Source: Sphagnum compactum (lineage: Eukaryota; Bryophyta; Sphagnopsida; Sphagnales). From it: DNA of 64,000 nt. The notes beneath the pieces were generated by a model, which did not search any database, was not told where the DNA came from, and worked only from the letters and a program-made list of their open reading frames with translations. Location of the stretch: the NCBI GenBank assembly GCA_965153455.1, contig OZ234497.1, positions 16,671,872 through 16,735,871 on the forward strand, written 5' to 3'. Each line of letters starts with the position of its first letter. Positions within the stretch are counted from its first letter, which is position 1. Shown piece after piece: positions 1-12,381 of this stretch. Both the position numbers and the translations under genes were made by a program.

Positions 1-1760
1 TGATGTAGCCATAAATGTCGCATCACCCCAGCTTGTTTTAAGTCCTTGCACATTTCCAATGTGTCTTTCTCCCCAAACAAATATTTCAAAACACTTTCTA
101 ACACATTGCGCTCCACATGCATGACATCCAACATGTTGTGTATGGGTAGTTCCTGTAGTGTGCAAATTGAACCCTTGGTTCAAAGGAATTATTGGTGTTT
201 GTGTGTTCATGTTGTGGAGACTTAAAAGTACAATCCCTACCAAGTCACCCACCATGCTCCCACTTGTGCCAACTCCCTACTCCTGTTGCACACTCACTTT
301 AAACCCACTAGACAAACTCTCACCATGTGCCCATTAGATGTCCACTATATTGCACTAAACTTCCACTATAATCCCATTAAACTTGTATTTTACTTGCAAA
401 GTCAATAAATATGCACCCACATTGGTCTAAGCCTACAACTATCCTTTGACATGAACTACAACTAAGCTTGAAACATGGTCCAATTATGTATTGATGTGGT
501 GTTATTCAACTTTCAATTACATATAACAACAAATTTTGAAGATTAAACCCAGTCTAGACCACAATTATGAACCTAAGTTCAAAAAGTTTTAAGTGGGCAT
601 TCAATGTAGAGGTCTTACTTTCCAATATTCAAGCCTGAATAAAATGTTGAGTCTTTTGATGCCAAAAATTGTAGTAGGATCACCACGCATTGGTTGGCCA
701 ACTTCAAGCCATGCTTCCCTTGTAGATGCTACAACAATTATATCATCCACATTTATTCGAAGAGGTGGTGTCCCCTCCTCAACACCTCCAAAAGCCCTAA
801 TGTCTTTAAAGTACACATGGTCATTAGGGAGCCACCTTCTATATTGTGAACAATAAACTATCTTATGGCATGCTACTGATCTTCTTGAAATTGTCCCTAA
901 TGCACAACAATGGCAACTTCGATATCCTTTTGTTGCGCAACCTGCAACCATCCCATATGTAAGTAAATCACGCATGTTGAATGTTGGTTCCCCTTAAATC
1001 ACCTAACATTTCACACATTGATCCCAACCTCCCATAACATTTTAAGGTCTTTGACTAAAGGCTCTAGATATGTGTCAAAATGTTCACTTGTCATCGACCA
1101 TGGGCTTGGTATGATCAATGATAACACCATAAAATGTTTTTTGGTAGATAGCCATGGTAGGAGATTATAATTCATTAGAATCACTGGCCAAGTTGACCAA
1201 GTAGAACTTTTATCTCCAAATGAGTTCACCCCATTAGTGGCCATTCCAAGGCGTACATTGCGAGGCTCCATTGCAAATTTTGGCCATTGAGCTTCCACAA
1301 AGTTCCATTGGTGTGAGTTTGCCGCATGTCAAACCAAGCCACCAACACTTTGATTGTTGTGATGCCACACCATCAATTTTGCTTGGGCTAGAGTGCTATA
1401 CATTCATTGTAGTCGAGGTCCAAGCGGGAAGTGGCATAACATTTTATTGGCCCCCTTGGATTTCCCCACCATTTTGTACCTAGGCTCTTGATAATATGGA
1501 CAAATTTCATCATTTGCATGAATTCCCCCTAAACAATGTACACCCCTTCTCACAAACATTAATCACATTGTAAGCCAAGCCCAATTTCTTCAGCATGTTA
1601 AAGGCTTCATATTCAAAGTTAAGCAAAATGTAAAAAAGTGGGTAATTTTTTTTTTTGATAGACCCAACAATTCAATTATGAACACATTGGAAATGCCATG
1701 TGTTCGACAACAATTCAATATTGAAAAAGTCCCACACAAACTTGATGTTTGAGATTTTTC
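1..1760 (-). pseudogene. CACTA (En/Spm) transposase, tnp2 family, decayed and cut by the left edge
   Basis: Read on the minus strand from right to left, this region gives the tnp2 blocks in family order. About 1620-1330 reads NFEYEAFNMLKKLGLAYN, then a cysteine block and PLGPRLQ. About 1298-1011 reads WPKFAMEPRNVRLGMATNG, then FGDKSSTWSTWPVILMNYNL and LEPLVKDLK. About 975-601 reads LLTYGMVAGC, SRRSVACHK and GGVEEGTPPL. About 190-20 reads LQELPIHNMLDVMHVERNV. These are hallmark segments of TNP2 transposases, which cut and paste CACTA elements by binding subterminal repeats and the terminal inverted repeats. Stops (for example in the segment before the WPKF block) and frame changes interrupt it, so it is not functional. 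Neither CACTA terminus is visible; the 3' end of the element lies left of the window. Family call is secure; exact boundaries are not. Confidence 0.88.
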
Positions 1761-2600
1761 CTATAGTAGGATTTTGGCCATTTCTTCAAACTCTTGCTGC
1801 CCAAAATTCATTGTAGCCCCCTCTTCATGGGACAAACCTGCTATATCATCATCCTCTTCATTTTCACCTACATATTCCAAATTTCCACCATTAGGCTCCA
1901 CATTGCCTTCTTCAATGTTTTGTTGTTCATTGGCCTCCTCCACTTCTTCCATTACATGTTCTTGGTCATTAGTGTTACCTCAAGAATATGCCACATGCTC
2001 AAGGTCATGGTTATCTTCAACCTCTCTACCCCCCATTGCATGGTCTCCATCTTGAGGTACCCTTTCCATTAAGGGATTGTGAACGTCTTCTGCAACTTAA
2101 TCTGCCATTGCAATTGGTTCCTTTTCAAGGCTACGAAACAAGCACAAAAGCAACCCAATTGTGAAATTAAGATCGTTGGGCTAGAGCTCATTAAAATATT
2201 GAATGAAGGTTTCCTCCCCATGTCCATGAGCAATCATTCGAGCCAATGTCACTAGCAACTGCCCCAGCTTGGACACCATTTTGTTTTTCATTTGAAGCTG
2301 GGGAAGAGCTATTTTAGAATGGTCCATCTTATCATGAATTACACATAAGAATTTTTCTTTAGATTGCACAAATTTAGCTCTCAAGGTTTAATATAAACGC
2401 CAACAAGATTTTTAGTGAATGTTATGCTTCTTTAATTTAATCTCATGTTTTTTCACACTAGGGTTGTTTTTTCCTCCTTTGGATATCAAATCTTTCAAGG
2501 ATTCACAAATGGTACACTTGGCCAAAACAGATCATTTCATTTGCACATCCACGTTCAAATGTTTTTTCTTTCTCAACCGACTCATTGTAGAATATGAGAT
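1761..2600 (-). pseudogene. Upstream part of the CACTA-associated coding region; conserved-looking, function unknown
   Basis: The minus strand continues 5' of the tnp2 blocks. At 1952-1761 there is an acidic stretch (EEVEEANEQQNIEEGN...). At 2384-2181 there is AKFVQSKEKFLCVIHDKMDHSK, then LPQLQMKNKMVSKLGQLLVT, then ARMIAHGHGEETFIQYFNEL, running on as PNDLNFTIG and LLLCLFRSLEKEP. At about 2600-2430 a different frame gives a C-x-x-C containing segment, KCTICESLKDLISKGGK. From memory, similar HDKMDH...ARMIAHGHG segments occur in plant transposon-derived proteins, but I cannot give a domain name. Stops and frameshifts separate the blocks. It may be an N-terminal exon of the same transposase or a second element ORF. 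Treat the role as unknown. Confidence 0.55.
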
Positions 2601-2699
2601 ACTTCCAATTTGCAATTCCTTGCTAATTTGCAAGCATGTAGAAGAAACCAATTATCAAAATGACAAACAAGAGCATTAAATATCTATTGTAACTTCAAT

Positions 2700-4620
2700 T
2701 AAAGCCATGTTACTCTCTAGATTTAATGGCCACGAGGTCGACAAATGGTCAAAACATTGCAAGATTATAAGACTATGTGAATAATCAACTTGTAAACAAT
2801 GTTTAAACAAGACAATAAACACATCATTACTTGATCTAGCGGCCACCAAATGAAGCATTAATTGAGAAGTATAACATGTCTTCATACAACACAACAAAAA
2901 TGAATCATTCCAACTTACTTGGTTGCTATGGTTTTGCATTGTCCTCTAGGTATTTGGAAGGAGACGAACATCTTGTCTCCATCTTTGATGCCCTTCATTT
3001 GATGCGGCATTACATTAGCACATTGCTCAATCAAAGACTGAATGTTTGATTTGGCCTGTATTATTTGGGTTCATTGCTTTTGACTCCCTTTATTTCAATG
3101 TGGTAGAATTTTACACCTTCTTTTGCTTTCTTGCTTGTAATTCATGTAAGTTGACTTAGAAATCCCCATGATTTTATACTAAGCAATTTCGCAAACAACC
3201 TTTTCTTGAAGCATCACAAATTTTGCACAGTTGCAATCTCCTCTTCGATGCAACCTTCTTGGAATATCTAATGCATGGACAGATTTTTCCTCAAATGATT
3301 TGTTCCAAAATTCGTGTCTGAGAATTCTTGTCATTTGGCGAGGGAAATGTTGATAGTAGTTTAAGGAACAACACAATACTACGCCTATTCCACAACATGA
3401 TTCCTCGCTCAGCACCTTCTCTACTTTTGAGACGAAATTTAAGGATACGATCTCTTTCTAATTTTTGTTATTGAAGCTATATGTTTTTCTTCACACCATT
3501 CATTCCTTGCACATCCACTTCAGGTATGTCGCGTTCATCGTATGAAAGCAAGATCTCTTTCAGCAAAAATTCTTCCATAGTTGTCTAAGCTAATGGCTAG
3601 TTCCAAATAGTCATTACCGTTGAGATGTTTTCAGGATAGTAAATAATGGTCAAGTCGACATGATCTTGTCCAAGAATGTCGTCCAGAATTACTTCCCTTA
3701 GGTCAGATGCCGTCACATGACCTTTCGTGAGGAAAACACCTTCAAGATTTAGAAGATCGCATTCTTTTCCATGCCAACTGCTACACCCTATTGTAGAGCT
3801 TCTCTTCGACGCATGTCTTCTAAATTAAGCGAACTTCCCACATTGCCTTCATTAACACTAAGAAATTCACTACTTTCATTATACTCACGCCCTAAAAACA
3901 CAAGGAGCCTTCCGACAAAAACTTGATCATTTTGGTGTTCTCTAAGTATGCCAACATTTTGGACCGCATTCAAACAAACCACCCTCTTTGTAGTAAGATT
4001 ATTGATAGTTTAATCTCCAATATGTTTTAATTTAGCAATTTCTTAGCCTGCTAGCTAGAAACAACTTTTTCCTATAGTTGATTTGAAATTCCGCAATGTT
4101 GAAATCGGGATAAAGAGTGCCCATTCCTGGTACTAAACAAATACAATTTCTGATGAGACAATGATGCACTCCTTCAGTCCTTGGGACCCATAGATAAAAA
4201 GAGTAGATGTGTCTACACAAACACCATAGTTGATGTGAAGTTTTCCACGATCGTCCACTGATTACCACAAATCAAGTGGATTTCCAAAATTTAATGTTTC
4301 CATGGTTTTTATTAGTCCTGAAATAAAATGTTTTTCTTTAACTAAAAACATAAGATGCAAGAATCATCCGAATGTCTTTAATTAAAGAAGTTAATTCAGA
4401 TGCTATCATTTATCATTTGATAGTATACTAAAAAGCTACAAGGTACTAGTTATTTCAATCCAAGGAAAAAGAATCAATTGGAGTATTTTTCCATAATGAC
4501 TTTTGTCATACCTTAAAATATCTAATGTACTTGAGAACAGCCTATCATTGTCATCCTTGATCATTTGGAGATAAATCCATTAATCTTGGGATTTATGATT
4601 TAGTAGGCATTAGATATTTA
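2700..4620. other. Decayed region without an intact gene, possibly more of the same transposon
   Basis: No intact gene is seen. Short minus-strand open stretches occur at 3415-3179 (with the phrase HALDIPRRLHRRGDCNCAKF), 3982-3788 (NEGNVGSSLNLEDMRRREAL) and 4268-4032, with YDERDIPEVDVQG near 3560-3500. They lie on the same strand as the CACTA pieces and may be further decayed element sequence. I do not recognise a family in them, and stop codons break every frame. Confidence 0.4.
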
Positions 4621-4628
4621 TCCTTTCA

Positions 4629-5183
4629 ATTGTCACGAGAAGAACAATCAGGCGGCCTCCAAGTCGTCTTTTCGTGATGGTAGCGAAAGGATGATCTAGT
4701 GGCCGCTAGGTCGTTTTTTCGCGATGGTAGCAAGAGGACGACTTGGCAGTTGCCAAGTTGTGAAAAACAAGAGGACGATCTGGTACCTACTAGGTCATTT
4801 TCATGCGATGGTAGTGAAAGGACGATTTGGCGACCATTACGTCGCTTTCTCACAATGGTAATGGAAGGACAATTAGGCAGCCGCCAAGTCATTTTCTCGA
4901 GGATAATTGTGACAAGACAATTTGGCGATCGCTAAATCGTTTTCTCATGATGGTTTCGATATGACAATCTAGCAACTGCTAGATCATTTTCTCGAGATGT
5001 TTTTGAGATGACGATGTAACAATTGCCAGGTCATCTTCTCGAATTGCTTTCGAGATTATGATCTGGTGGATGCCAAATTATTCTTTCGCGATGGTTTTGA
5101 GATTACAATCTAGCGGCTGCTAGATTATTTTCTTGTGATGGTTTCAAAATTACGATTTGGCAATTGCCAGGTCATTTCTCCAA
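4629..5183. repeat. 47-bp minisatellite, about 12 diverged units, each with an internal palindrome
   Basis: The phrase GATGGT recurs with starts near 4676, 4723, 4807, 4854, 4902, 4949, 4996, 5043, 5090 and 5137. Steps are 47-48 bp except one 84-bp step, where one unit has lost about 10 bp. Each unit has the plan GATGGT..., a purine-rich GAGATGACGA-like part, a short palindrome, then GTCATTTTCTC. The palindrome differs between units but often stays self-complementary: ACTTGGC/GCCAAGT, ATCTAGC/GCTAGAT and ATTTGGC/GCTAAAT, around 4-nt loops. Open frames across it are by-products of the repeat. Confidence 0.9.
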
Positions 5184-7690
5184 TGTTCCAATTGTGGAAG
5201 GTCACGTTCGGAGTTCTTGAAACTAGAAGAAAAAAAGAAACGACAATGAAACAAATAAAAAGATGAAGTGAAAAAGCTTGGTGTCATGAAAAAAAAGGAG
5301 TAATTCGGGAAGAGATAACAAGGAGACAAACAAAACTATGGTCGAGAGGAATTCCTTGAAAATAGTAAACAAAGAGACAACTTAACATATGGACATTAGA
5401 AGAGAGAAGACATTTAGAAACCCTAACTTGTGACTTCCAAAAGTTGGAGACTTCCCTTTTAGAGAAAGACACCCAAAAACCCTAAATCAGGACTTTCACA
5501 AGTTGAAATGTTCCCTCTCACCTCTTTTCTAGATTGGGCTACCAAGATGATGTTATATGGACAAAAGGGTTTTAACCTTGTTTCATCCATTTAAGTTTCA
5601 AACATTTAAATTCAAGGCTGGCCACTTTATAAGATTTATATGCAATAACTAGCCAACATTGTTGTTAATTGTCAACTTTAATAGTTTTAATATTGGTTGT
5701 TAAATAATTTGTTGTATTATTTAGGTGCATATTAATCTTATTCATTGGAATAAGTTTTTTCGCACAATAATTTCATTGGTATGAAAAATCAATTATATAG
5801 ACATGGATTTCTATAATTAGTAAAAGTTGTTAATATTCCTATTTGCAAATTTGGGTAATTTTTTTATAATATTACTTTTTATTAAATAAAATCTAAGCAT
5901 TGACAATTAAAAAAACACTTTACAAATAAAAGTTCTCATGCAATTAAAGCTAACTAATAATATTGCTTTGTACAATTGGGAATAACTTTTGAAGTAAAAA
6001 AAATACCCAAATGAAATTTTGGACGCTCATGATCTTTTGAAATTTGTCAAAATTATTTGAATAAATCATCATGCAAATCAACACAATGATGAATTATTAT
6101 AGCATTACATACAAATGGAATTTAATATACAAAAAAAATATTAAGTTGGGATGAATATAGTAGACTTCAACTTGATTTCCAAGGTCCTTATTTATTTCCA
6201 TAATTATATTATTATGAATTTGATTTCAATTATTAATATTAATACTTCTTGTGGAAATGGGTTAAAATGTTGAGTTCGACAAAGTTCAAGGTTGTTCTAA
6301 ATGATTCACAATTAATTTAATGGTATAATTTCCCAATTTACCGCTAAATGGAGATAGGAACGAAAATCAAAACTCAATGTCAAAAGAATAATATTATCAA
6401 TGTCTTGTATTCATTGGGAGAACCATAACATTGATGAATTATGCCAATGTTCAAGTAAATTATATGTAAAGTAATTAATATTATTTTTCCATTTTAATTA
6501 TACAATAATTCACTTTATTGATTTACTTTATGTTTTGCTATTAAGTACATTGGGTTCCACATTGCCAAGTTCACCTTTGAATATTATTTCACCAATCACA
6601 ATGTGGTGGGAAGAAGTCTTTTACCAAACTTGAAAATTTGTTTCAAAATGATATTATACTGGACACGATTTGAATTATTTTTCAAATACAATTGTTGCAT
6701 GATGTTTTTGTATTTAAACTTGACATCATTGATGTATGCAATTATAAGTCTAAACACAAAACATATTAATTTCAGAATTCATGGATTTTATTTTTCATTC
6801 TATGCTTCATCGATTTAAAACCAATATAATAATTCGATCTTGAATGTAAAAATATACATGTGTGAGTACATATATAATATACATATAAAATTGACAATGT
6901 GTGAATATTTTTAATTGATTGGATATATAATAACTTGCATCTTTGAACTTAGTTCTATCCTATTATCATTGAGCTGCATGATTGAGATTTTGGAGACTTC
7001 AAACCAATTTATCAAGATGTTATTATCATCAAGAATATAGATTATTAATGTTAATATTGTATTATTTTATATTTATTTATGCCTGGTGTAAAAATTAGAA
7101 TAAACATACATGACATCATACAAATTGAATGGCAACACATCATTAAGCAAAATTTGTTATAATTTATGAGTTTTTAAGTGAAAAAATCATCATAAATAAT
7201 TTTGCTTACATGTGTGCAACAATTAAAAAAACACAAAATAGGTAGTCTGACTTCCATTCACATGAAATAATGATTTTGATCAGCAGTTACACCACTTGGT
7301 GACCACTAGGAGCGTTTTTCTTCCTGATGGAGTTCTTTAATTTGTGCCCCTTTGTGCCCAAAAAGAAAAAAGAAGTGCCCCTTTGAATGCAAAGGGGGGA
7401 AGTACTTGGTAAGACGGGCTACTGACAACTCTGCCCTTCATGGTAAACCACTGACGTTTTTTTTTCTTACTTGCAATTACTTCCATGGGCAGAACTGATA
7501 CCTAACGGATCTGTGACCTTCTCTCGGCGAAGGTTCCTTCCAAATTGACAGAAAACATGAAACCCAGTTTTTCCAATTTGCGCGGTTCTTTGATTTTGTT
7601 AATAACCTCCAGTGGAGACAAAAATGCCTTGGGTAAGGTGCCCTCTGAGTACACTAATCATATTGGTGCAGGCCTCCATCATTCTGAACA
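5184..7690. other. AT-rich intergenic stretch, no gene seen
   Basis: AT-rich sequence without a convincing coding region. Near 5405-5520 two diverged copies of a roughly 58-bp segment (each with AAACCCTAA and ACTTTCACAAGTTG-like words) lie in tandem. Nothing else stands out up to about 7.69 kb. Confidence 0.6.
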
Positions 7691-7860
7691 TCTCCTCCTG
7701 CGGTTAATTTTTAAAACTTTTTTTTACTGTGATATCCAGCAGGTAGGTACTGGAATGATATCCATCACGTATTAAAATTTTTAATTTTTTATTGTAATAC
7801 CCAGAGGGTACCCATCTAGTATCGTCAGGGTATCACAGTAAATTTTTAAACAAAATAATA
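7690..7860. mobile_element. Foldback MITE-like element, with a related fragment at about 8060-8150
   Basis: The left arm near 7720-7740 contains TTTACTGTGATATCC. The right arm near 7827-7850 contains GGGTATCACAGTAAA, its near-perfect reverse complement. Both are flanked by AT-rich TTTTTAAAA sequence. The middle contains ATACCCAGAGGGTACCC. A related piece, ATACCCGGAGGGTAAC followed by GATATCACAGGTTAAAA, lies at about 8080-8125. No coding capacity. Superfamily and target-site duplication are not clear. Confidence 0.6.
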
Positions 7861-8177
7861 CTGTGGTGGTTTTTACACCATGTAAAGCTCTGGGTTGGGA
7901 CTGTGGTGGTTTTTACACCAAGTAAAGCCCTGCCAGATTTTTTTTTAGTGTATTTTGAGATTATGTTATAAGCAAAATGTGACGGCAGTGCATTTTGAAA
8001 AACGGAATGTGAACTGTACCGTTGTTGTACAGAGAGCATTTCGATTTTTAAATGCATTGTCGCCTTTTTATTTAAAAAAATTGATACCCGGAGGGTAACT
8101 GGCGGATATCACAGGTTAAAAGTTTTTAAAAAATAAATTTGGTTAGTGCCTTACATTGGGCCATGACCACGGAGAGC

Positions 8178-8240
8178 GGGCATTACTGAAATAAGAACCC
8201 TCTGGCTCCTGCCTGGGGAGTTCTTATTTCAGTAATGCCC
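8178..8240. repeat. Perfect 21-bp inverted repeat (hairpin), with a third copy of one arm at 8360-8380
   Basis: Positions 8178-8198 and 8220-8240 are exact reverse complements over 21 bp, containing GCATTACTGAAATAAGAAC, and are separated by 21 nt. The right arm with its upstream context (CTGGGGAG...GCCCTG) is repeated at 8360-8380. The block 8150-8420 is therefore a small composite of one inverted and one direct copy. No gene is seen here. Confidence 0.85.
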
Positions 8241-8429
8241 TGCTCCTGGGCCATTACCCTACACATAAAGCCCGTGGGCGGGGGGCATTTCCAAAATAAC
8301 CAGCCCTCAGCCTTCCACCTTGAGGCCATTTTATGTTGAGAATGCCCCTGCCCTGGGGAGTTCTTATTTCAGTAATGCCCTGTTCCTGGGGCCCACTTTT
8401 CTTGAGAAAAAGGTGGGAATTGGTCACAT

Positions 8430-10560
8430 GCTGTCTCCAGATTTTGAATGTCTTACCAAGTTTAGCTGCCACTCTAGCATTTGAAAACACCTAAGGAGTC
8501 AGGACCCGCCTTTTAGCACCCAAGGGCTCGGGAGTAAGTGATTCGTGCAAATGTGCCACACTTTATTAATGAAGGCACCAATTGGGAGAGGAAGTGGAAG
8601 TAGGTACGTAACTGGTGATTGGATAATGGCCCTCTCTTTATAAGGAGTAGCATTCACGTTTGAAAATAGGGTTAGGGTGCAATTTAGGGTTTACCCAAAG
8701 TAGGGCCCACGAGTTTCATGTTGTCATTCATTCTATGTTCAAGTTGGATTGGAATTTAGAAGACCCAAATCGAGGTAGGTAGGTAGGCTAGCTAGTCCTT
8801 TTTCCTTTTTTTTCTTTATTTTAGGGTTGTCAAGTTTTGGTGAGCCCTAATTTGTTACTTTAATATTAGCCTTGATGCTTTTAACTAGGACCTTTTTTTT
8901 CTTTTTCTCAAAAAAGAGGACTTTTAACTTCAAGTTTTCTGCGTGTATGAGATCTCATCTAAGATACTTTGGGTGGAATTGGCTCCTCTTGGGCTGAAGA
9001 CACACTGACCCTTGGATAGAAAAAGAAGACATTCAAAAGTCCAGGATTCATGAAAGGCCGTTACCCACTCAAGAAGACAATGATTGTAATTTGTTGGTGA
9101 ACTCTAATCATGTTCTCAAATTTTTTATTTTGCAAAAGTGACAAGTTTTTGCTTAAAAAACACAGTTTCATTTTAAAAACTACAATTTTCCAAAATTTTC
9201 TCAAGAAGAAATTTCCACAAAATAGCCAAAATTCACCACCGAAAATGAATTAAATCATTGTCTCAATCTGGCCTGATGTACAAACAGAGTAATAGACATC
9301 AACACATGCCACATTTGGCTGCGGGGTACCCCACTTTGTAGAATTAACTAGAGGGAAATGGAGAGTGTCTTCAGCTTGTCGTCCTGCCATGCCGCCAAAC
9401 GTTGTGCATCTCTCCGCCTTGCAAGTACCTATACCGCTGCATGATTTTGTCAGGGTGGTGCTAGGAAATAGTATATCCAGACTCCTTTTGCCTTGTTGTA
9501 TACCTATGTTTAGGCTTATCTTAAGGTTCATCTCTTGCCAACGAAACGCCACCAAACTTTATAGAGAGAAAGCAAGCAAGCAAGTAGCCCAACAAAGGTG
9601 GGCTACAAGGAGGAAAGGGAACCGCTAAGAACAAAACCCTCCTCCAAAAATGTGGGGCTGCACTTGGCTACCTAGGGCCTTGTCCTAGGCCCTTTATTTT
9701 GCAAACGCCTTCGCCACAGAAGGGAAAGAGAAGAGAGGGATGGGCGGCGAGTGATCTTACATTTCTAAGTAGGTGTAAGATCGGGCCTGTTAGATCCCTC
9801 CCAGTTGTAATGAGAAAAGGCAATATGCCTCCTCTTAACTAGGAGGAATATTCTTTCATAAGTGGACTGAAAAGAGAAAGAGGCAGTAATTTGAAAAGTG
9901 CCTGTGAGTTTATCTCACTACATTACCCTCAGGTCAGTTTCCTCATTAAATAATCCTCACAATAGCGAAATGAATTTTTGTGAAAATATGAAGTGGACAC
10001 GTTGAAAATCATCATAATAGCTCATGGAAAATGCAATATTTTCAAATTAAAAAAAAGAATTAATTTTTGAAAAATAATAATTATTCATTTTGTCAATGTG
10101 GAAACTCACCCTAAGCTCCAGTAGTTTTAGTTGCATATACCTATATATATATATATATATAGGAGGTCCCTTGGGTCCTGTCAACTGTGTTTTTTTTCGA
10201 AAGTTTGCAACTTGGCCCCCAAAAGACAAGGAACTGCAATTTGTACAAAGGAATTTTTGGAAAAAAACTCAAACTCGCCATATTTTTAATTTTTTTTGAA
10301 ATCGCCATATTTAGACAATAGGTTCTGGCACGTGACTATGTAACAACGTTTCAAACAAATTCTACTTTCTTCTCTTATCTATAGCCACTTTTGGCCAAAT
10401 CCACATGTGGATGATCGCCAGTCAACCTACCTCACAGAATTGAAACAAATTCAACTGGGAAAAGGGTGAAAAGAAAAAAGAGAGAAAAATAAAATATTTT
10501 GGGTTTAGAAAAATGTAGGGTGTGAGAGACTTTTGGACCAGTAGCTCTGCTTCGCAATTT
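8430..10560. other. Intergenic stretch with small hairpins and a TA microsatellite, no gene
   Basis: Small inverted repeats include GTAGCCCA/TGGGCTAC at 9584-9606 and GATCTTACA/TGTAAGATC at 9752-9781. A CCTCCTCTTAACTAGGAGG hairpin lies near 9830-9850. A (TA)n run occupies about 10142-10161. Overlapping open frames on both strands at 9250-9628 (up to 101 aa) show no recognisable motif and look like chance. Confidence 0.55.
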
Positions 10561-10599
10561 CCGTCCAATTGTTTATTACCTATTTATTTCTTTATTTAA

Positions 10600-10950
10600 T
10601 TTTGGGGGGGAGGGCGGGGTGGGGTTTTCAAGAGTTTTGGTTATGGGCGTTACATTTGCACCTCTCCGTAAAATAGAGGTTTCTTGGCGCGCGCGAGGGA
10701 GCGAACGACGAGCGCCCGCGCTTTTCTCCTCCCCGGCTGTGGCTAGAATATCAGGTCCTCTCGCTTGAGTTTTTGACGTTCCTTGGTTTTTGCTGGCAAT
10801 GGAACTCCTTCTTCGTATATGGATTCTCTCAACTTCTGCTGTCGCTGGTCTGATGTGGTGCCAGCAGAGAAAAATCTTTGGTTTTTTAGCTTCCGAAATC
10901 TTGCCATCTAGATTTGGATTTGAAACTTGAGCTTGCAAGTAATAATGTTT
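10600..10950 (+). promoter_or_regulatory. Probable promoter and leader exon of the methyltransferase gene (GC-rich patch)
   Basis: Within AT-rich surroundings a sharp CpG-rich patch at about 10685-10722 (GGCGCGCGCGAGGGAGCG) is followed by CT-rich, leader-like sequence. Several short frames begin here, but none joins obviously to the coding exons. I infer a non-coding first exon followed by a leader intron to about 12.2-12.4 kb. Candidate donors are GCAA|GTAATA near 10938 and CCA|GTAAGC near 11147. This mirrors the thiolase gene at 57.4-59.2 kb. RNA data would be needed to place the exon. Confidence 0.4.
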
Positions 10951-12381
10951 TTTCTCAAAAAAGTTTCCCCCTAAGTTTGTGTCAGTTTGTCGTCTTTTTG
11001 GTCATGCATTTGCAGTTTTTTACGATTTGGAGAATCCGGAAGCTGCGTGTTGTATGTCTTTCAACCCGTTATATGTCGCCTTGGGGTTTCCTTTGAACAG
11101 AATTCAGCGTGGAGGAGAAGTTCGACAAGTTTTTGCTGCATTCCAGTAAGCGAAATCCTTAGTGCTTTGTCCTTCTTTGTTTGTTACTTCCTTGGCTGCG
11201 ATGTCGGAAATTCTTGTGCCCTTGTGTTTCTTGCTGCGCAAGATGTGTAGTCAGTCGGCAAGCGTTGTCTTTCTCACAGGGGTTTAGAAATGTGTTCAGA
11301 ATGTAGCACACTAGTGCCTGACCTCTTCGTCGGAAAGTAGCTTTTGTGACCGGTATGGAATCGAAGCAAAGATTAGGCGTTCGGAAATAGCGGCAGTCGA
11401 CATTGTGAAAAAGCTAGGAACAATGTAGGTCGTGATTTCACCGTTTCATCACTCCGCTCATTGGAGGACGAACCAGTCTCATCTTCCATACAAGAAATCA
11501 GCATTGCAATGTCGATCATGTATGCCGGAGCTTCATCTTTGCGTTATGCTTTTGAAAGCTAGCGGAAGATCGCAGACAGTAATGCGAGTAAAACCTTCAG
11601 AGAACCTTCTGAAGCGAATGTATCCTCGAATCCCGTCCATGCATCTGCATTTCTTTGGTAAAAATGTGTGTTTCTTTGTTATGCTGCCTGTTTTCTGTGG
11701 AGTGTCTATCTCTTCCTCTGAGCGACAGAAAGTAGGAGGTGGACATTGTCACTAACAGCAGGTCGCTGCCTATTCTATTTTTCTCCTCTGTTTTTCTCAC
11801 GCTTTTCAAGGTGCTGTTGCCCGTTCATGTACAGGAAGATTGTGTTTTATCTTTGCTCTGTAATGTGTGACATGTGCAAACCATGTCAGATAGTGATATT
11901 GCTTCTTATTGCGCAGTGTTCAATGCTTTTCCTTTTTCTGTGATGTCAGGACAGCTATCTCCAATTCTTATAGCTAGTTCCACACTCTCTTTGAGATTTT
12001 GAGTGTTTTCCTGCTGTGCTAGAAGCCTCAGTACTCTGTGCGTTTTCTTCTCTTTTAATACAGGCATTCCAAAAGCTTGTTCCTCTCTCTTTCTCTCTCT
12101 GACTCTCTCTCTGTGTCACTTTCATCTTCTCTTTTCGGCCTTATTCTAAGGGTGCTAGCATAGCTTTGACATCTGGTCTTAATTGGAGACCTATTGCAGA
12201 ATCTTGAGCTTAATTTCTGTGTGTAGGTGGATTCAGGATGTGACAACAGTGAATTTGAGAGATGAAGACTACAAGGAGATGCTAATTGCTGAGGGTTTGA
12301 GCTTGTCATGCATACATTGCTGGGCTGTCCTTCTCTGAATTTCAACCTCAAATTCCTGTTATTATAGTGACACCTCAAGCA

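Noticed and set aside
4629-5183. CRISPR-like array
   Set aside because: Units are diverged and contiguous with no unique spacers, in a plant nuclear context; it is a minisatellite.
5405-5500. Telomere-type AAACCCTAA words
   Set aside because: Only isolated single words, not tandem arrays; no interstitial telomere tract.
10576-11943. Several 60-120-aa frames on both strands
   Set aside because: Leader or intron sequence of the methyltransferase gene; none has a motif or splices clearly to the coding exons.
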